Origin: a virus
Virus record (IMG/VR): IMGVR_UViG_3300028073_000022
Location: 1 to 35,459 of that record
Direction: 5' to 3' (one strand)
Length of the DNA stretch: 35,459 nt
Shown: in pieces, positions 1-11,103 of the stretch
How the letters are laid out: every line of letters begins with the position of its first letter
Position numbering within the stretch: position 1 is the stretch's first letter
The notes under the pieces: model-generated
The model's input: the letters and a program-made list of their open reading frames with translations, nothing else
Database searches by the model: none
What the model was told of the DNA's origin: nothing
Program-made: the position numbers and the translations under genes

Positions 1-2251
1 CTATTTCATCATATACAGTCCTTGTATTTATACTATATCCAATTAAACCCCAAGGACAAACAAATGGTTGAGATGGATCACCAAGACCTCCTGGTCCACC
101 AGGGCCACTTGGGCCACCAGGTCCACCAGGACCGCCTGGTCCGCCAGGACCATTTGGACCTCCAGGTCCTCCTGGCCATCCTACTGGTGGCAACGGAGGT
201 AATGGTGTTCCCAAAGGAGGACCACCTAGGCCACCTGGACCACCAGGACCAAAAGGGCCTCCTGGTCCGTATGGATTATTTGGAGGTGGAAATAATACAA
301 GTGGAGGACTACCAGCTGGAGGACCACCAGGACCACCAGGACCACCTGGACCGCCAGGACCGCCAGGACCTCCTGGGCCTAAAGGACCGCCTGGACCACC
401 GTTGGTTCCTGGCGGAGGCAATGGTGGTAATGGGGTTCCGGTTGGAGGACCACCTGGTCCACCAGGACCACCTGGACCACTTGGGCCACCAGGACCATTA
501 GGACTTCCTGGAGGTGGTAATGTAGGTAATGGAGTTCCGGCTGGAGGGCCACCTGGACCACCAGGACCGCCAGGGCCACCAGCACCACCGGCACCTCCTG
601 GAGTACCAGGTGGAGGCAAAGGAGTTGGAGATGGAGAACTTGTTGGATTTGATAAAGAATTACGACACGAAATATTATTATCAAATGTATTATAATCTTT
701 TATTAATTGAGTATTGTTAGAATAATTAAAATGAATATTTTGGTTAAATGTTTTAGCAAAAGTAGATGGTAGTTCTATATGTGGATATAAAGCGGACATT
801 GACACATTATCAAAAATATAATCAACTGGTTTTTGAGAAGAAGAATCTGAGAAAAATATTAAATTATCTGGAGAGTTTTTTAATTCTCTATATGTTAAAT
901 AATAATTAGTTCCCAGTAAAGTAAGTTTATTATCTATGTATTTATATGGTTGATATTTTAGATTTGTCGCATAAAAAGAATTGTCATTAAGCCAAGTTAA
1001 TTTTTGAAAATTAAAACCAGAAACTCCAATAAAATTAAACCAATCTTCTTTATAAAGTTCTTCTCCAGTAATTGGCATTCCAACTTCATCAATTTCAAAA
1101 GTTCCACTATTATCAATCAGTTCTCTGTTAGAATCTAAGATATCATAAAAAGAACTTTTTCTAAAAAAATGGAATGTAAAAACTTGAGATGATTTATAAA
1201 ATTTAGCAGGATTTATATCAGTATCTATTTTTAAAACTAAACCTTTTATACTATCTTGTTTAAGTTCAACTACTTTGGCAAATCGTGCTTCATCGTCTAA
1301 TGGTTCATATTTTGGTAATGATTCATGCGGAGGATATGCGCTAGTTCCATTGCCTAGGTTACCATCTATATCACATCCTTTATAATTCATCAATATAGCA
1401 TCTGAGCATATGTAATCATCAAACAAAACATTCGCTAAAAAGAATCCAGATAAATATGAAGGTTCGTCAATACTACCTATGGACTGAAGATTTATTTTTG
1501 ATCCATTTATAGATAAATTTAAAATATTTGAAATATATATTTCTTTATTTTCTCTATCAAAATCCCTAATTTCTAAATCAAATGTAACAGGAAATGAAAA
1601 CCTAGATAAGTAAAATAAATCATAACCATTGTTTACATTGCCCGAAGCAAGTTTAAAAAGTGAATTAATATTCAAATAAGCAGATGATGATAAATAACTT
1701 GGTAAATCTTGATCATTATATTTTACATTAAATTTTCTTTTTGGAAAATTGCACCAGCCCCCACCAAGATTTGGGTATGAAATAGCAAGAGTTGGCGCAT
1801 TTAGCACTTCTTTATTTAAAAAATCATTGGAGGAAAATCCATAACATGGTTGTTCTGCCGGATTTAAAGAAGAACCAATATATTTCATTTCAATTACTAA
1901 TTCATGATTTCCTTCTGGCAAAGTAATAGTAAAAGGAGATATTGGATCTCTAGTCGGAGGAGCAGTAACTAAAGATGATGGAAATAGTCCTGTGGAATCG
2001 CTAACTATTTGGCTAAAAATATTTAATGGATCATTTTCAATATAATTAAATGTTACTGTAGGAGTTCCAGTATATTCATAAATATGGCCTTTCCAATTTC
2101 CTCCAGCACCATAACTAGATGACAAATAAGATTGTAATGGATAATTTGCTGGAAAATTTGGAGTTGATTTATAAGTAATTTTAAAGGTGGATTTATCTCC
2201 AGTACCAGTACCAGTATTTACATTAAGAAGATTTAGAGAGAAACTGCTCAT
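1..2251 (-). CDS. Putative fibre-tip/adhesin protein with Gly-Gly-Pro blocks, 3' end cut by window edge
   Basis: The minus-strand frame opens at an ATG at 2251-2249 and stays open for 750 codons to the window edge, where it is cut. The ATG overlaps the stop of the 2060-residue gene as ATGA, which suggests translational coupling. Residues 1 to about 545 look like beta-rich structural protein and were not assigned to a family. Bases 70-615 then encode five glycine-rich blocks made of GGP triplets, with some GGA, GPS, GPL, GPN and GPF variants. Four linkers with the rough pattern P-x-G-T-P-L-P-x-L-P-P separate them. After the last block comes a short sequence with a CPWG motif. Position at the end of the fibre cluster suggests a distal fibre or receptor-binding protein. 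The blocks could form a collagen triple helix or a polyglycine-II bundle. That the frame is coding is well supported; the function is inferred. Confidence 0.8.
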   Translation of the reverse strand, partial: MSSFSLNLLNVNTGTGTGDKSTFKITYKSTPNFPANYPLQSYLSSSYGAGGNWKGHIYEYTGTPTVTFNYIENDPLNIFSQIVSDSTGLFPSSLVTAPPTRDPISPFTITLPEGNHELVIEMKYIGSSLNPAEQPCYGFSSNDFLNKEVLNAPTLAISYPNLGGGWCNFPKRKFNVKYNDQDLPSYLSSSAYLNINSLFKLASGNVNNGYDLFYLSRFSFPVTFDLEIRDFDRENKEIYISNILNLSINGSKINLQSIGSIDEPSYLSGFFLANVLFDDYICSDAILMNYKGCDIDGNLGNGTSAYPPHESLPKYEPLDDEARFAKVVELKQDSIKGLVLKIDTDINPAKFYKSSQVFTFHFFRKSSFYDILDSNRELIDNSGTFEIDEVGMPITGEELYKEDWFNFIGVSGFNFQKLTWLNDNSFYATNLKYQPYKYIDNKLTLLGTNYYLTYRELKNSPDNLIFFSDSSSQKPVDYIFDNVSMSALYPHIELPSTFAKTFNQNIHFNYSNNTQLIKDYNTFDNNISCRNSLSNPTSSPSPTPLPPPGTPGGAGGAGGPGGPGGPGGPPAGTPLPTLPPPGSPNGPGGPSGPGGPGGPGGPPTGTPLPPLPPPGTNGGPGGPLGPGGPGGPGGPGGPGGPGGPPAGSPPLVLFPPPNNPYGPGGPFGPGGPGGLGGPPLGTPLPPLPPVGWPGGPGGPNGPGGPGGPGGPGGPSGPGGPGGLGDPSQPFVCPWGLIGYSINTRTVYDEI
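70..615 (-). repeat. Five Gly-Gly-Pro coding blocks with proline-rich linkers
   Basis: Short-period GC-rich repeats built from GGN GGN CCN codons lie at roughly 540-612, 437-505, 321-396, 215-271 and 85-175. Blocks vary in length, and the linkers between them resemble one another (for example [13 protein letters not shown]). The region is far more GC-rich than the rest of the window. Its complement reads as Gly-Pro-Pro, but that frame has stops and no upstream context. Confidence 0.85.
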
Positions 2252-5200
2252 GGAAAAATACTCTCTTTAAGATTAAATGTTGATGAATATTTGTCACTCA
2301 ATGCGTAAATGCCATATTGATTATCTATAGTGATTACACTACTGATATTATCTTTTGGCATATAAAAAGATCCATTCTTAATACTTATTAAAAAGTTATT
2401 AGTACCATTGAAAACATTTAAATCACCTTCTATTTTATTAACTATTCCTAGCGTACTATTATCAACAGATACTAAGTATAAAGTTTTTCCATTAACTGAT
2501 TCCTTGGTTATAGAAAATTCAGATATTGAAAGGGTAGAATTATTTGAAGAATTTGTAAAAATTATATACGGTTTGTATTTTTCATCATTAGATGATAAAT
2601 AATGACTTTGTGATTGATATAACATTTCAAAAATAGCAGATGAATTTTTAGAAGTTGCTATTGATTCTCTAAATTTAAAAATGCTTGTTCCTTGATTATC
2701 TAATGAAACAACATTAAATGTTGATGTTGTTGGTAAATTAACATCGGATGTCTTTACATAATTAAAGCTATTTCCATATACATTATTAATTGAATATGCT
2801 GTATTTTTAAGCGCTGGCAAGATAGTTATTTTTGCATCCGTTATGGTTTTTTGTTTTGTGTAAAACATTAATGGGCTAATTGATATTATAGCCTTACCAT
2901 CCTTTACTTCAAATAATGATGTATCTGGAGTATAGATAGAATCTTTAATATTAAAAGAAAAAGAGTCATTTTCAACAGGTGATATTAATAAATTAAAAAA
3001 GCCATTTAAAGGAACGGTTTGACTAGTTTTTTGATCTATTAATTCTAAATTAATTATTAAATTTGAACCGCCAAATTCTATAGGTATAGATTGTTCAGAA
3101 CTATCAACTGTTATTTCAAATTTCCAATTAGAACCATCTATTATTGGAAGTGGATCATTACCTAATATTGGGGGAGAAATAGCAACTGTTGGATTACTTG
3201 TGTATCCAGTTCCTGGATTAGTAATTGTAATTCCAGTAACAATGCCATTAGAGACTGTAGCTACTGCGGTAGCCCCTGTTCCATCACCAGAAATAGTTAC
3301 TGTTGGATTACTTGTATAATTAGAACCGGAATTACCAATACTAATAGATGTTATCTGGCCCAAACTATTAATAGTTGTAGCGCTAACAGTCGCTGTTCCA
3401 GAATTTCCCGAAGACGATAATGTTACAGTAGGATTAGATGTATAACCAGAGCCTCCGTTATTAATCGAAACACCAGTTATTATTCCGTTTGAAACTATTG
3501 GAGTTGCTGTAGCTCCAGAACCATTTCCTCCAGAAATAGTAATTGCTGGCGGTGTTGTATAACCAAGACCCCCATATATAACAGGTATTCCTACAACTTG
3601 CCCCTGACTATTAATAATTGCAGTACCAAAAACTGCTGTTGTGCCACTATATTTAATAGATGTTACATGCAAATCACAATTACATGCTCTTGGATATGAA
3701 TCAAATATCTTGATAGAATTACCATATTGCGCTTTTTGCAAAAGAGAAACTTTATCTAGTCTTCCTAGATTAATAGGATCTGTAATTGATGGAGATTCTG
3801 GGCCTTTTACAAATTTACCCCAAGGATATTTTGATGAATAAGAAATATAATCGGAAGGAACAACATCTCTATTTATTGAAGATATAGTTTTCTTAGTTAT
3901 TTGAGAACTAATATTAACTAATGAAAAACTAGCACTTTCTAATTCAACTTCAATATCATACCATCTAAGTGGATCTTCTTCTTTAACTGACATTTTTTCA
4001 AATGTTCCGCTATTTGCAGCAAAAAACTTATCTAATGGTAGTTGCAATATAGAAACACAATTTACTGGAGCCATATCTCCATTTAATTGTTTTGATTGAT
4101 AGTCAAATGAATTTTGTGTTCCGTCTGCTTTTAATGGGGCCGGTTCTAGAAATTCATGACAATTTTTCTTAAATACCATAAACATATTTGCGCTATCATA
4201 ATCACTAGTTATATAAGTGTCTGGGCATGAATGCTGTTCAACTAGTGTATTTTCCCAAGCAGAAGCTTTTCCTGTAGAACTTATTTTAAATTTAGATACA
4301 TTAAAACTTGAATTTGATCCTTGATGATAAAAACCATAAACAGAATCTTTAGTAAATACTATATAGTCGGCATAGCCAGATCTATCTTTTGAAAATATAG
4401 CTATTGATTTACTTAAACTATAATAAACATTGCCAACCTTAACAAATCTATCAGTTATAAAACCTAAACCATTTTCTGTGATGGTTGGGCATTTAGTGTC
4501 AACTTCTAAAAATGGAATAGCTGTATCAAAATATTCAAATGAGCAATCGCTTACAGTTTCTAAATTTTCTGGATTGTTATAAACAGGTAAATTTAAATAA
4601 CCCTTTAATAACTTTCTTGAAGTAATATCAAAATAAGTTCCTGGTATTTTTCCAAATTTTTGTTCGTGAGCAAATGTTCCAGACCATAAATCAACCGATT
4701 GATTAGCGAAGAAGTTTTCAACAAAATGATTTGATGTTATTTTTTTAACTAAATTTTCATTTGCTGTATTTTGAAAAAATGTGCCATGTTCATTTATTGT
4801 TATAAAAAATCTTCCATTAGAATTTTTTAAATATGCTGGATCATATTTATTATCTAAGTCAAAAGAGTTGCACAAAAGTTTATAAGAATCAAATGTATTT
4901 GGTTCTGCTGAACTCGTATAGTAATTACCTAAAAATGGTTTTTTCAATAAATAACTACCATTAAGTTTAGGTGTATAAATATCATTTTTATCGTAAGTTA
5001 CAACTAAAACATAAGGTCTAGATAAAATATTTTTAAAAGAAAAGTCTTGGATAATAAGGGCTAAACCATTACCAGATTTAGCAGAAGAAATCTTAATAGA
5101 ATAGTTAATTATTTTTTTATCTTGGGTAAAATTAGGCAAGTAGTAATTAGAAACTGCGTACTTGGATGTTAATCCAGAAGAAGAATCTTTATTTAAATTT

Positions 5201-8200
5201 ATTCTAAGATCTGCGTATGGACTTAAACCACCCTGATGATCAGATCCGAGAATTACTAAAAATTCACTCGTTGGTTGAACCGGAGGAATTGGTTCTGTAG
5301 AGCCAGTACCACAATTAGTTTGGCCCAAAGCTTTTAAAGAAGCTAAACATTCATTATAACTAAAATAAGTTCCCGTACTATCACATGTACATGTATAGCA
5401 ATTATTTGGAGCATCATATATAGGTTTATATTTTGGGCAAGGAGTAGTCGTAGTTGTAGTGGTAGTAGTGGTAGTGGTAGTTGTCGTAGTGGTAGTTACT
5501 ACATCTTGAACTGTTACTGGTATTTTAAAAGTATTAAAGCCTAGATATTCAATCTGTTGACAATTTGACGATCCACCATAACCACAAGACATATCATAAC
5601 CAACAAAAACATCAATTCTTTTTGCTATATCTGCTGGTATATCTTTTTTATTAATGCCTTCTTTTATTTTTATAGTTAATGGAGGTATTGTTACTTTACC
5701 ATCTACTATTTCATATGAAATAGAAGACATCCAACTAGCGCCCTTCCAATTTGGAGTAGCGCCTTCTACTTCCAAATAATTACCTGTAGTAAATACTAAA
5801 GTGAAACCGGCTGGTTGTGGCCATAAATTTGAATTTAAAGGAATTTGATAATTGTTGGAAACAATACCCTTTCCATCTACTGTGACAACAAACATTTCTT
5901 CTGTTTGAACAGATGTTTCATTTGGTAATATAGTTAAATCTGGATAGTCAGATTGATCAAATACTGTAAGATTGTTTTGAAATGTTACAGGTTCAGTTAA
6001 ACCAGTTATGAATTGATGAGCTACTGTATAATCTCTTTTTACAGTCAATATTCCAGATGCCGTAAGTGTTGCACCGCCATCAAGTTCTAATTCAAAGTTA
6101 ATAGTTAAATCATGAGTGGCATTATTTTCAAAAATAGATGGATCTACGCCATTCCAAACTAAATAATATCTAGAATTAAAATCTTTAAAAGATAAATAAT
6201 TTCCTCTAACAATTCTAACATTATCAAAAGAAAAATTATATTCATTAACTATTGTAAAATTAGGATCATCTGTAGTTACGGTTAAATAACCATTTGTTTG
6301 AATATTTGCGGTATTTCCATTGTAAGTAAACCTTAAAGCAATATTTTCTAAAAGCACTTGTGCATTTTTATCTAATTTTGCTAAAAAAGGAAGGCCATAA
6401 TAAACTTCCATTAAGTTAGGGGCATTATAAGAAGGTTGTGATGGCGGAAATGGAGGAGATGGATTTACATATGGAGGAGGACTATACGAAAGAGAATATG
6501 ATAAAGAATTAGTTGTTCCTACAAAAGTTCCTATATAATCTATAGCTCCTAATGCTGGATCAAAATTCTTACCGTAATATCTTGAAACAACAATTGTACC
6601 ATCAATCATTCCGCCAGACGGAACTTTTGTTTCTAAATAATATTCACCAGTAACACTATCATATTTAATAGCATCAATTCCAGATCCTTGTCCACCAGAA
6701 TAACTAACTTGATCACCTATATTAAATCCGCAAGGACTATTAATGTAAATCTTAAGCGTTGTACTATATTTAAGTTCTGATGGTTCTATTCTAGTTATTT
6801 CTGCTATACATGTTCCAGAAGTAATTTCTACATTTACTGTACAATAAATATAAGTGTTATTACCTTGCGGGAATTTAACAATTACAGGATTTATTCCTGT
6901 ATTTGCGTAAAAAGGAACTTCAGTAATTACAATCCCATCATCAACATATTTTACTTTGCTGGCAGGACTCTGATTTGTATTCCCTGCTGCATAATATGAA
7001 GCTGGTGGATTTGGATCTAAAATCCATTCAAATAAATATGATCCAATTGGAAGTTGTGATTTTGTAAAATTACCTCTAAAAGCAACATTAAATGTAGGTT
7101 CTATAGGACTGGAATAAGTTATAGAGTTACAAATAGTTGGAGTAGGCGTAGGCGTAGGCGTAGGCGTAGGAGTTGGAGTAACTGGTTGGGCAGAGCAAGT
7201 GCCTAAAAATAAATAAGTTCCATCAGAATCGCAAGATGTTAAAGCTACTACTCCACTAACTCTGTCAAACGAACCAGAAATTATATTTACAATCTTTCCA
7301 TTTTGTAATGGAAGATCTATAATATCCCAATTTTTTAAATCTTTTGATAATGCTATTTTTCCATAACCATATATTAAATAAGAATCATTTAATACTAATA
7401 AACCTGTCCAATAATTAGTAACTTGTGGTAATTGAAATCGTGTCCAATTAGTAAAATCTGTACTTACTTTTACTTCTATTCCATTGAAAATAATTAATTC
7501 ATTATTTGGATTAATCGCATTATTATAATTAAAATTAATTCCTGGAAATAAATTAGTTCCTCCAATATTACGATCTGATTTTATTAAAATTAATTTATTT
7601 GAATATATATCTTTTTCAAATAAATAAAAACCATCATTAGCTAAAGCTGCATGACTAACTCTTCCTTGATAAACTACGCTTAATAATTTTACATCTTGTT
7701 GTACTATATTATAAAAATCTAAGGATGATTGATCTATTGGAATTTGTTCAAAAACTGGCGGATTACTAAATGGGCTATAAATAGATGGAAATGGAGAAGT
7801 TCCTAATGTTATATAATCATCTGCTATATGATTCTTTACTATAAAAGGTAGTCCGTCTAAATCTAATGCAGCAGTACCATCTTCATATAAGGCAGGACAA
7901 TTTAATATAACCGATGGTTTATCAGATGAGTCAGAAAGTAAATTTTTTGTATGCGATATTTTTACTCTTGATACTGAATAAAAACTTGAAAAGTTGAAAG
8001 TTTGCCAATTACTACCAACTTGATCAATGTTTTTTTGTTTTTCTATTAAATTATTATCAATATCATATCCGTAAATTCTTACTAAACCACTATGAATAAA
8101 AACTTCTTTTATTTTAAAATCAGGACTTGGATCAAAATCTTCGTCATTAACTAAATCAAATATTCCTATATTAGCAGATATGTCAGCAGTTTTTTCAAAA

Positions 8201-8430
8201 GTAAAATTACAAACAGAAGGTGGCGCTGTGGTTCCTATTGAGGTTGTAATTGGTTTTACTGGCAACCAATCATTAACTGTTATATCCCAAAAATATGTAC
8301 TGTTATTATCAGTATTGTACCAAAAAGCCGGTCTACTTCTTTCTAGTACATCCGGCCTTTCTGCTTGAATAAAAGTTAATATATCTTTTGAAGCATTAGA
8401 AATTCCAGACAAATTATTTGGGTTAGGCAT
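2248..8430 (-). CDS. Giant modular tail-fibre or virion surface protein (2060 aa)
   Basis: ATG at 8430; the start overlaps the previous stop by 8 bases and the end overlaps the next ATG by 4. Residues about 20-60 hold a small aromatic module (RPAFWYNT...YFW...W) resembling the C-terminus of the upstream 737-residue protein. Two BNR/Asp-box-like segments (STDFTNW, SKDLKNW) occur around residues 330-375, hinting at a beta-propeller-like region. A Pro-Thr linker lies near residues 413-432 and a run of about 18 Thr near 977-996, followed by a Cys-rich segment containing CYTCTC. Residues about 1593-1758 carry four [17 protein letters not shown] repeats, a pattern known from phage tail proteins and probably beta-structured. 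No catalytic motif was recognised. A role as a multi-domain fibre is inferred from size, composition and neighbours. Confidence 0.85.
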   Translation of the reverse strand: MPNPNNLSGISNASKDILTFIQAERPDVLERSRPAFWYNTDNNSTYFWDITVNDWLPVKPITTSIGTTAPPSVCNFTFEKTADISANIGIFDLVNDEDFDPSPDFKIKEVFIHSGLVRIYGYDIDNNLIEKQKNIDQVGSNWQTFNFSSFYSVSRVKISHTKNLLSDSSDKPSVILNCPALYEDGTAALDLDGLPFIVKNHIADDYITLGTSPFPSIYSPFSNPPVFEQIPIDQSSLDFYNIVQQDVKLLSVVYQGRVSHAALANDGFYLFEKDIYSNKLILIKSDRNIGGTNLFPGINFNYNNAINPNNELIIFNGIEVKVSTDFTNWTRFQLPQVTNYWTGLLVLNDSYLIYGYGKIALSKDLKNWDIIDLPLQNGKIVNIISGSFDRVSGVVALTSCDSDGTYLFLGTCSAQPVTPTPTPTPTPTPTPTICNSITYSSPIEPTFNVAFRGNFTKSQLPIGSYLFEWILDPNPPASYYAAGNTNQSPASKVKYVDDGIVITEVPFYANTGINPVIVKFPQGNNTYIYCTVNVEITSGTCIAEITRIEPSELKYSTTLKIYINSPCGFNIGDQVSYSGGQGSGIDAIKYDSVTGEYYLETKVPSGGMIDGTIVVSRYYGKNFDPALGAIDYIGTFVGTTNSLSYSLSYSPPPYVNPSPPFPPSQPSYNAPNLMEVYYGLPFLAKLDKNAQVLLENIALRFTYNGNTANIQTNGYLTVTTDDPNFTIVNEYNFSFDNVRIVRGNYLSFKDFNSRYYLVWNGVDPSIFENNATHDLTINFELELDGGATLTASGILTVKRDYTVAHQFITGLTEPVTFQNNLTVFDQSDYPDLTILPNETSVQTEEMFVVTVDGKGIVSNNYQIPLNSNLWPQPAGFTLVFTTGNYLEVEGATPNWKGASWMSSISYEIVDGKVTIPPLTIKIKEGINKKDIPADIAKRIDVFVGYDMSCGYGGSSNCQQIEYLGFNTFKIPVTVQDVVTTTTTTTTTTTTTTTTTTPCPKYKPIYDAPNNCYTCTCDSTGTYFSYNECLASLKALGQTNCGTGSTEPIPPVQPTSEFLVILGSDHQGGLSPYADLRINLNKDSSSGLTSKYAVSNYYLPNFTQDKKIINYSIKISSAKSGNGLALIIQDFSFKNILSRPYVLVVTYDKNDIYTPKLNGSYLLKKPFLGNYYTSSAEPNTFDSYKLLCNSFDLDNKYDPAYLKNSNGRFFITINEHGTFFQNTANENLVKKITSNHFVENFFANQSVDLWSGTFAHEQKFGKIPGTYFDITSRKLLKGYLNLPVYNNPENLETVSDCSFEYFDTAIPFLEVDTKCPTITENGLGFITDRFVKVGNVYYSLSKSIAIFSKDRSGYADYIVFTKDSVYGFYHQGSNSSFNVSKFKISSTGKASAWENTLVEQHSCPDTYITSDYDSANMFMVFKKNCHEFLEPAPLKADGTQNSFDYQSKQLNGDMAPVNCVSILQLPLDKFFAANSGTFEKMSVKEEDPLRWYDIEVELESASFSLVNISSQITKKTISSINRDVVPSDYISYSSKYPWGKFVKGPESPSITDPINLGRLDKVSLLQKAQYGNSIKIFDSYPRACNCDLHVTSIKYSGTTAVFGTAIINSQGQVVGIPVIYGGLGYTTPPAITISGGNGSGATATPIVSNGIITGVSINNGGSGYTSNPTVTLSSSGNSGTATVSATTINSLGQITSISIGNSGSNYTSNPTVTISGDGTGATAVATVSNGIVTGITITNPGTGYTSNPTVAISPPILGNDPLPIIDGSNWKFEITVDSSEQSIPIEFGGSNLIINLELIDQKTSQTVPLNGFFNLLISPVENDSFSFNIKDSIYTPDTSLFEVKDGKAIISISPLMFYTKQKTITDAKITILPALKNTAYSINNVYGNSFNYVKTSDVNLPTTSTFNVVSLDNQGTSIFKFRESIATSKNSSAIFEMLYQSQSHYLSSNDEKYKPYIIFTNSSNNSTLSISEFSITKESVNGKTLYLVSVDNSTLGIVNKIEGDLNVFNGTNNFLISIKNGSFYMPKDNISSVITIDNQYGIYALSDKYSSTFNLKESIFP
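3170..3610 (-). repeat. [14 protein letters not shown] protein repeats within the 2060-aa fibre gene
   Basis: About four units of roughly 38-46 residues carry the pattern [14 protein letters not shown] followed by GATA and V(S)NGIVTGI. The units are diverged in DNA sequence but clear at protein level. Similar units occur in tail proteins of environmental phages. They probably form a repetitive beta structure. Confidence 0.8.
5443..5499 (-). repeat. Poly-threonine codon tract
   Basis: A trinucleotide run of ACN codons (GTN on the plus strand) encodes about 18 consecutive Thr residues in the 2060-residue fibre protein. It sits between a beta-rich region and a Cys-rich segment, so it most likely acts as an extended linker. 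It could change length by slippage and could carry O-linked glycans. Confidence 0.85.
7139..7181 (-). repeat. Hexanucleotide Pro-Thr linker repeat
   Basis: Four perfect copies of the plus-strand hexamer GGCGTA (7145-7168), flanked by variants, encode an alternating Thr-Pro linker near residues 413-432 of the fibre protein. The hexamer keeps the frame whatever the copy number. Confidence 0.85.
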
Positions 8431-10636
8431 ATGCGTTTCCTGAGAAAGATACCCAATTAGAGCCGTTACTATCAGTTACCCAAAAATACAAAATCGCATT
8501 TTCAGTATCATACCAAACAGCGAAAGAATTTGCAGCAGGATTAATTGCTGGTCTTGTCGATTGTTGATAAAAATTAACTGTGGTAGATCCAGAAGCTCCT
8601 TGAAATCCTTGGTATCCCTGTGGTCCAGAAGATCCGGTTGGTCCAGTTGGGCCACTAGAGCCTGGTAATCCAGTAGGACCAGTAGGGCCAGTTGCTCCGT
8701 CAGATCCTGGTGCGCCATCAGATCCTGCGACACCATCAGAGCCATAAATATCTCTAACAGAAAATGTTCTACTTTTAGAAGATTGAGTAGATTCAAGTAT
8801 TAATGTTGATGAAGATTCATTGTAAGCTATATCCCAAGTTACTAAGTTTTTAGTTCCAGTAAGAGCATTATTATTTGTCGTATTAGGAACCGCTGTATTA
8901 TCACCAGAACTTAAACGAATAGCCAAAGTTTCTGGAGATGATCTAAAATCAAAGTAGTATCTTTGACCTCTAATTAGAGTAATCGCAGAATTATTAGCAA
9001 CGCCATTAATTTCTATTGCAGAAGAATTGCTAGTTACTGTGTATAAAGTTCCGCCACGCTCCCCGATATCACCTTGAAAACCCTGTCTTCCTTGAAAACC
9101 TTGAGAACCAGTAACACCTTGTCTGCCCTGAGATCCTTGTGGTCCTAAAAGACCTGTCAAACCCTGTCTTCCTTGATAACCTTGAGGCCCATTAGATCCA
9201 CCAGTAGCGCCAGCCTGAGCCATTGTGGCCCAATATAAAGGATTTGTATCTGGCTGTTTAGGACTAGAACTTGTACTTCCTAATATTGCTATATAACTAG
9301 TGCCACCATAATAAACTGAATCGTTTACAGAATAGTTAGCAGATATTGACCAATCGCCTCTCCATGTTATTCCTATAGATCCTTGAGATCCTTGACTTCC
9401 TTGAGAACCATTTGTTCCTGCTGATCCCTGCGAGCCTTGTGTGCCTTGAGATCCTTGGCTACCTTGATGACCTTGAGATCCGGTACTACCAATAAAACCT
9501 TGATTGCCTTGCGATCCTTGAGATCCTTGTAATCCCTGATTTCCTTGGCTACCTTGACTACCTTGATTACCTTGACTACCTTGAACACCTTGGCTACCTT
9601 GATTACCCTGATAACCTTGATTTCCTTGTGCGCCATTAGATCCACTAGTTCCATTTGTTCCTTGCAAACCTTGCAAACCTTGATAACCCTGCCTACCTTG
9701 AGCGCCTTGATCTCCTTGATCACCCTTTTCACCTATATAATCAACTGCGTTGATAGCTCTTGTAATAGTTCCATTTGTAATTGATTGAATAATTATTCCT
9801 GTAGATGGAGCATCTAAAGGAACATCATATGTAATGATTGATCCAACAGTACCGCTTGTTTCATTGTTATTAGCACTTGTTCCAGTAACATCGGTTGTTA
9901 AACCAGAACCATTTCTAATAGCTACATAATGAGTAACTGCGCTAAAATCAAAAATAAATCTTTGACCACGAACAACTTCAATAGGATCTGAGTTACTTGT
10001 TATGCCAGATACAACAAATTGAGTGCTTGGTAGAGTTACAGTAAAAGTGGTTCCACCTTTAGACCCTTGTGAACCTTGAAAACCTTGATATCCTTGAGAT
10101 CCAGAAGATCCAGTAGAACCTTGGAAACCTTGCGATCCCTGAGAACCTTGAGAACCCTGAGAACCTTGTAAACCTTGGTTTCCAGTAGACCCTTGAGATC
10201 CAATAACACCTTGAGACCCCTGAGAACCCTGCGTACCTTGAGAACCTTGAGAACCTTGAGATCCTCTTTCTCCTTGTGAACCTTGGTTACCCTGTGAACC
10301 TTGTCTGCCCTGAGAACCTTGAGAACCTTGGGAACCCTGAGAACCTTGTAAGCCTTGATTGCCTTGAGAACCTTGACTTCCTTGAGAACCATTTGTTCCA
10401 GTAGTTCCTTGAGAACCTTGAGAACCTTGCGATCCCTGCGAACCTATTGAGCCATCACCAAAAGCTGCCCAATAAGTAGTGGCAGTCGAAGGATTTTCAT
10501 TAGTAGAACCAAGAATAGCTATATATGTTTTTGAACTATAAGTAACTATATCATTAACTGCATATACGCCTTCGGAAGACCAAGTACCTTTATAAAGTGT
10601 TCCTATACTTGTTCCACCGGTATTAATTAATGGCAT
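8423..10636 (-). CDS. Collagen-like fibre protein with carbohydrate-binding-like and cupredoxin-like modules (737 aa)
   Basis: ATG at 10636, preceded by GAGGG. The order along the protein is: CBM5/12-like module (about 8-65, pattern Y.VNDIVTY..KTYIAI...P...YW); Gly-X-Gln collagen block (64-190); domain with VRGQRFIFDF and a DVPLDAPSTG motif (192-298); collagen block (300-422); second CBM-like module (424-473); collagen block (477-523); second VRGQR-type domain (525-630); collagen block with Pro-rich GPTGPTG (632-682); and a C-terminal aromatic module (685-737). The VRGQR domains resemble the cupredoxin-like domains of phage tail fibres, but no His/Cys copper-ligand set is evident. Collagen blocks are expected to form triple helices, so the protein is probably a trimeric fibre. 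Its 3' end overlaps the next gene by 8 bases. Confidence 0.88.
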   Translation of the reverse strand: MPLINTGGTSIGTLYKGTWSSEGVYAVNDIVTYSSKTYIAILGSTNENPSTATTYWAAFGDGSIGSQGSQGSQGSQGTTGTNGSQGSQGSQGNQGLQGSQGSQGSQGSQGRQGSQGNQGSQGERGSQGSQGSQGTQGSQGSQGVIGSQGSTGNQGLQGSQGSQGSQGSQGFQGSTGSSGSQGYQGFQGSQGSKGGTTFTVTLPSTQFVVSGITSNSDPIEVVRGQRFIFDFSAVTHYVAIRNGSGLTTDVTGTSANNNETSGTVGSIITYDVPLDAPSTGIIIQSITNGTITRAINAVDYIGEKGDQGDQGAQGRQGYQGLQGLQGTNGTSGSNGAQGNQGYQGNQGSQGVQGSQGNQGSQGSQGNQGLQGSQGSQGNQGFIGSTGSQGHQGSQGSQGTQGSQGSAGTNGSQGSQGSQGSIGITWRGDWSISANYSVNDSVYYGGTSYIAILGSTSSSPKQPDTNPLYWATMAQAGATGGSNGPQGYQGRQGLTGLLGPQGSQGRQGVTGSQGFQGRQGFQGDIGERGGTLYTVTSNSSAIEINGVANNSAITLIRGQRYYFDFRSSPETLAIRLSSGDNTAVPNTTNNNALTGTKNLVTWDIAYNESSSTLILESTQSSKSRTFSVRDIYGSDGVAGSDGAPGSDGATGPTGPTGLPGSSGPTGPTGSSGPQGYQGFQGASGSTTVNFYQQSTRPAINPAANSFAVWYDTENAILYFWVTDSNGSNWVSFSGNAYA

Positions 10637-10639
10637 ATC

Positions 10640-11095
10640 TTAACCCTCTTTTGCTATGAAAGATTTTCCTGAAGATGCACACCTAACATTAACTTGACCA
10701 CTAGGTATAAAACCATCTTCAAAGCTTAACTGGCCCTGCGGATAAACAGGATAAGAATTAGTAGTAGAAGCAACAGCGTCTATATTTACATACATTAAAG
10801 TGTCAGAGTTGTTAATAAAGAGTAAATAATTTCTCTGTGGTTTAGCATCAAAAATTTTCTGTGAAGTATTTGCGGAAACTATGGTTCCAGAACCATCTGT
10901 TAATGGACCAAAAGAAGATGCATCAACATAGTTAATGCCAAAAGTTTCTTCTATAGCTGGTTGTGGCAAAGAAGAATATGATTTTGATCTGCTTGTTAAT
11001 GTTCCGCTTGCAATATCTGTAATTCCTGGAGGCATTTGAGTAAACGCAGATCCATAAACATAATCGCCAGAAGCTATTGCATTGATATCAGCCAT
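10640..11095 (-). CDS. Small virion structural protein, unassigned (151 aa)
   Basis: ATG at 11095 with a good Shine-Dalgarno sequence (GAGGTGATAA before ATG). The stop lies 3 bases before the start of the collagen-like fibre gene. The protein is Ser/Gly/Thr-rich, has no membrane segment and contains the segment NYLLFINNSDTLMYVN, which looks like a beta-sandwich edge. Similar short proteins accompany neck or fibre genes in large phages. It could be an accessory, decoration or attachment protein; the sequence alone does not decide. Confidence 0.75.
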   Translation of the reverse strand: MADINAIASGDYVYGSAFTQMPPGITDIASGTLTSRSKSYSSLPQPAIEETFGINYVDASSFGPLTDGSGTIVSANTSQKIFDAKPQRNYLLFINNSDTLMYVNIDAVASTTNSYPVYPQGQLSFEDGFIPSGQVNVRCASSGKSFIAKEG

Positions 11096-11103
11096 TTATC
11101 ACC

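Noticed and set aside
25-32. TATAAATA on the minus strand as a T4-type late promoter
   Set aside because: It lies inside a coding region, and such AT-rich octamers are expected by chance here; no consistent copies precede gene starts.
402-695. Plus-strand frame reading Gly-Pro-Pro, a textbook collagen sequence
   Set aside because: It is the complement of the Gly-Gly-Pro codons of a 750-codon minus-strand gene, is short, and has no operon context on the plus strand.
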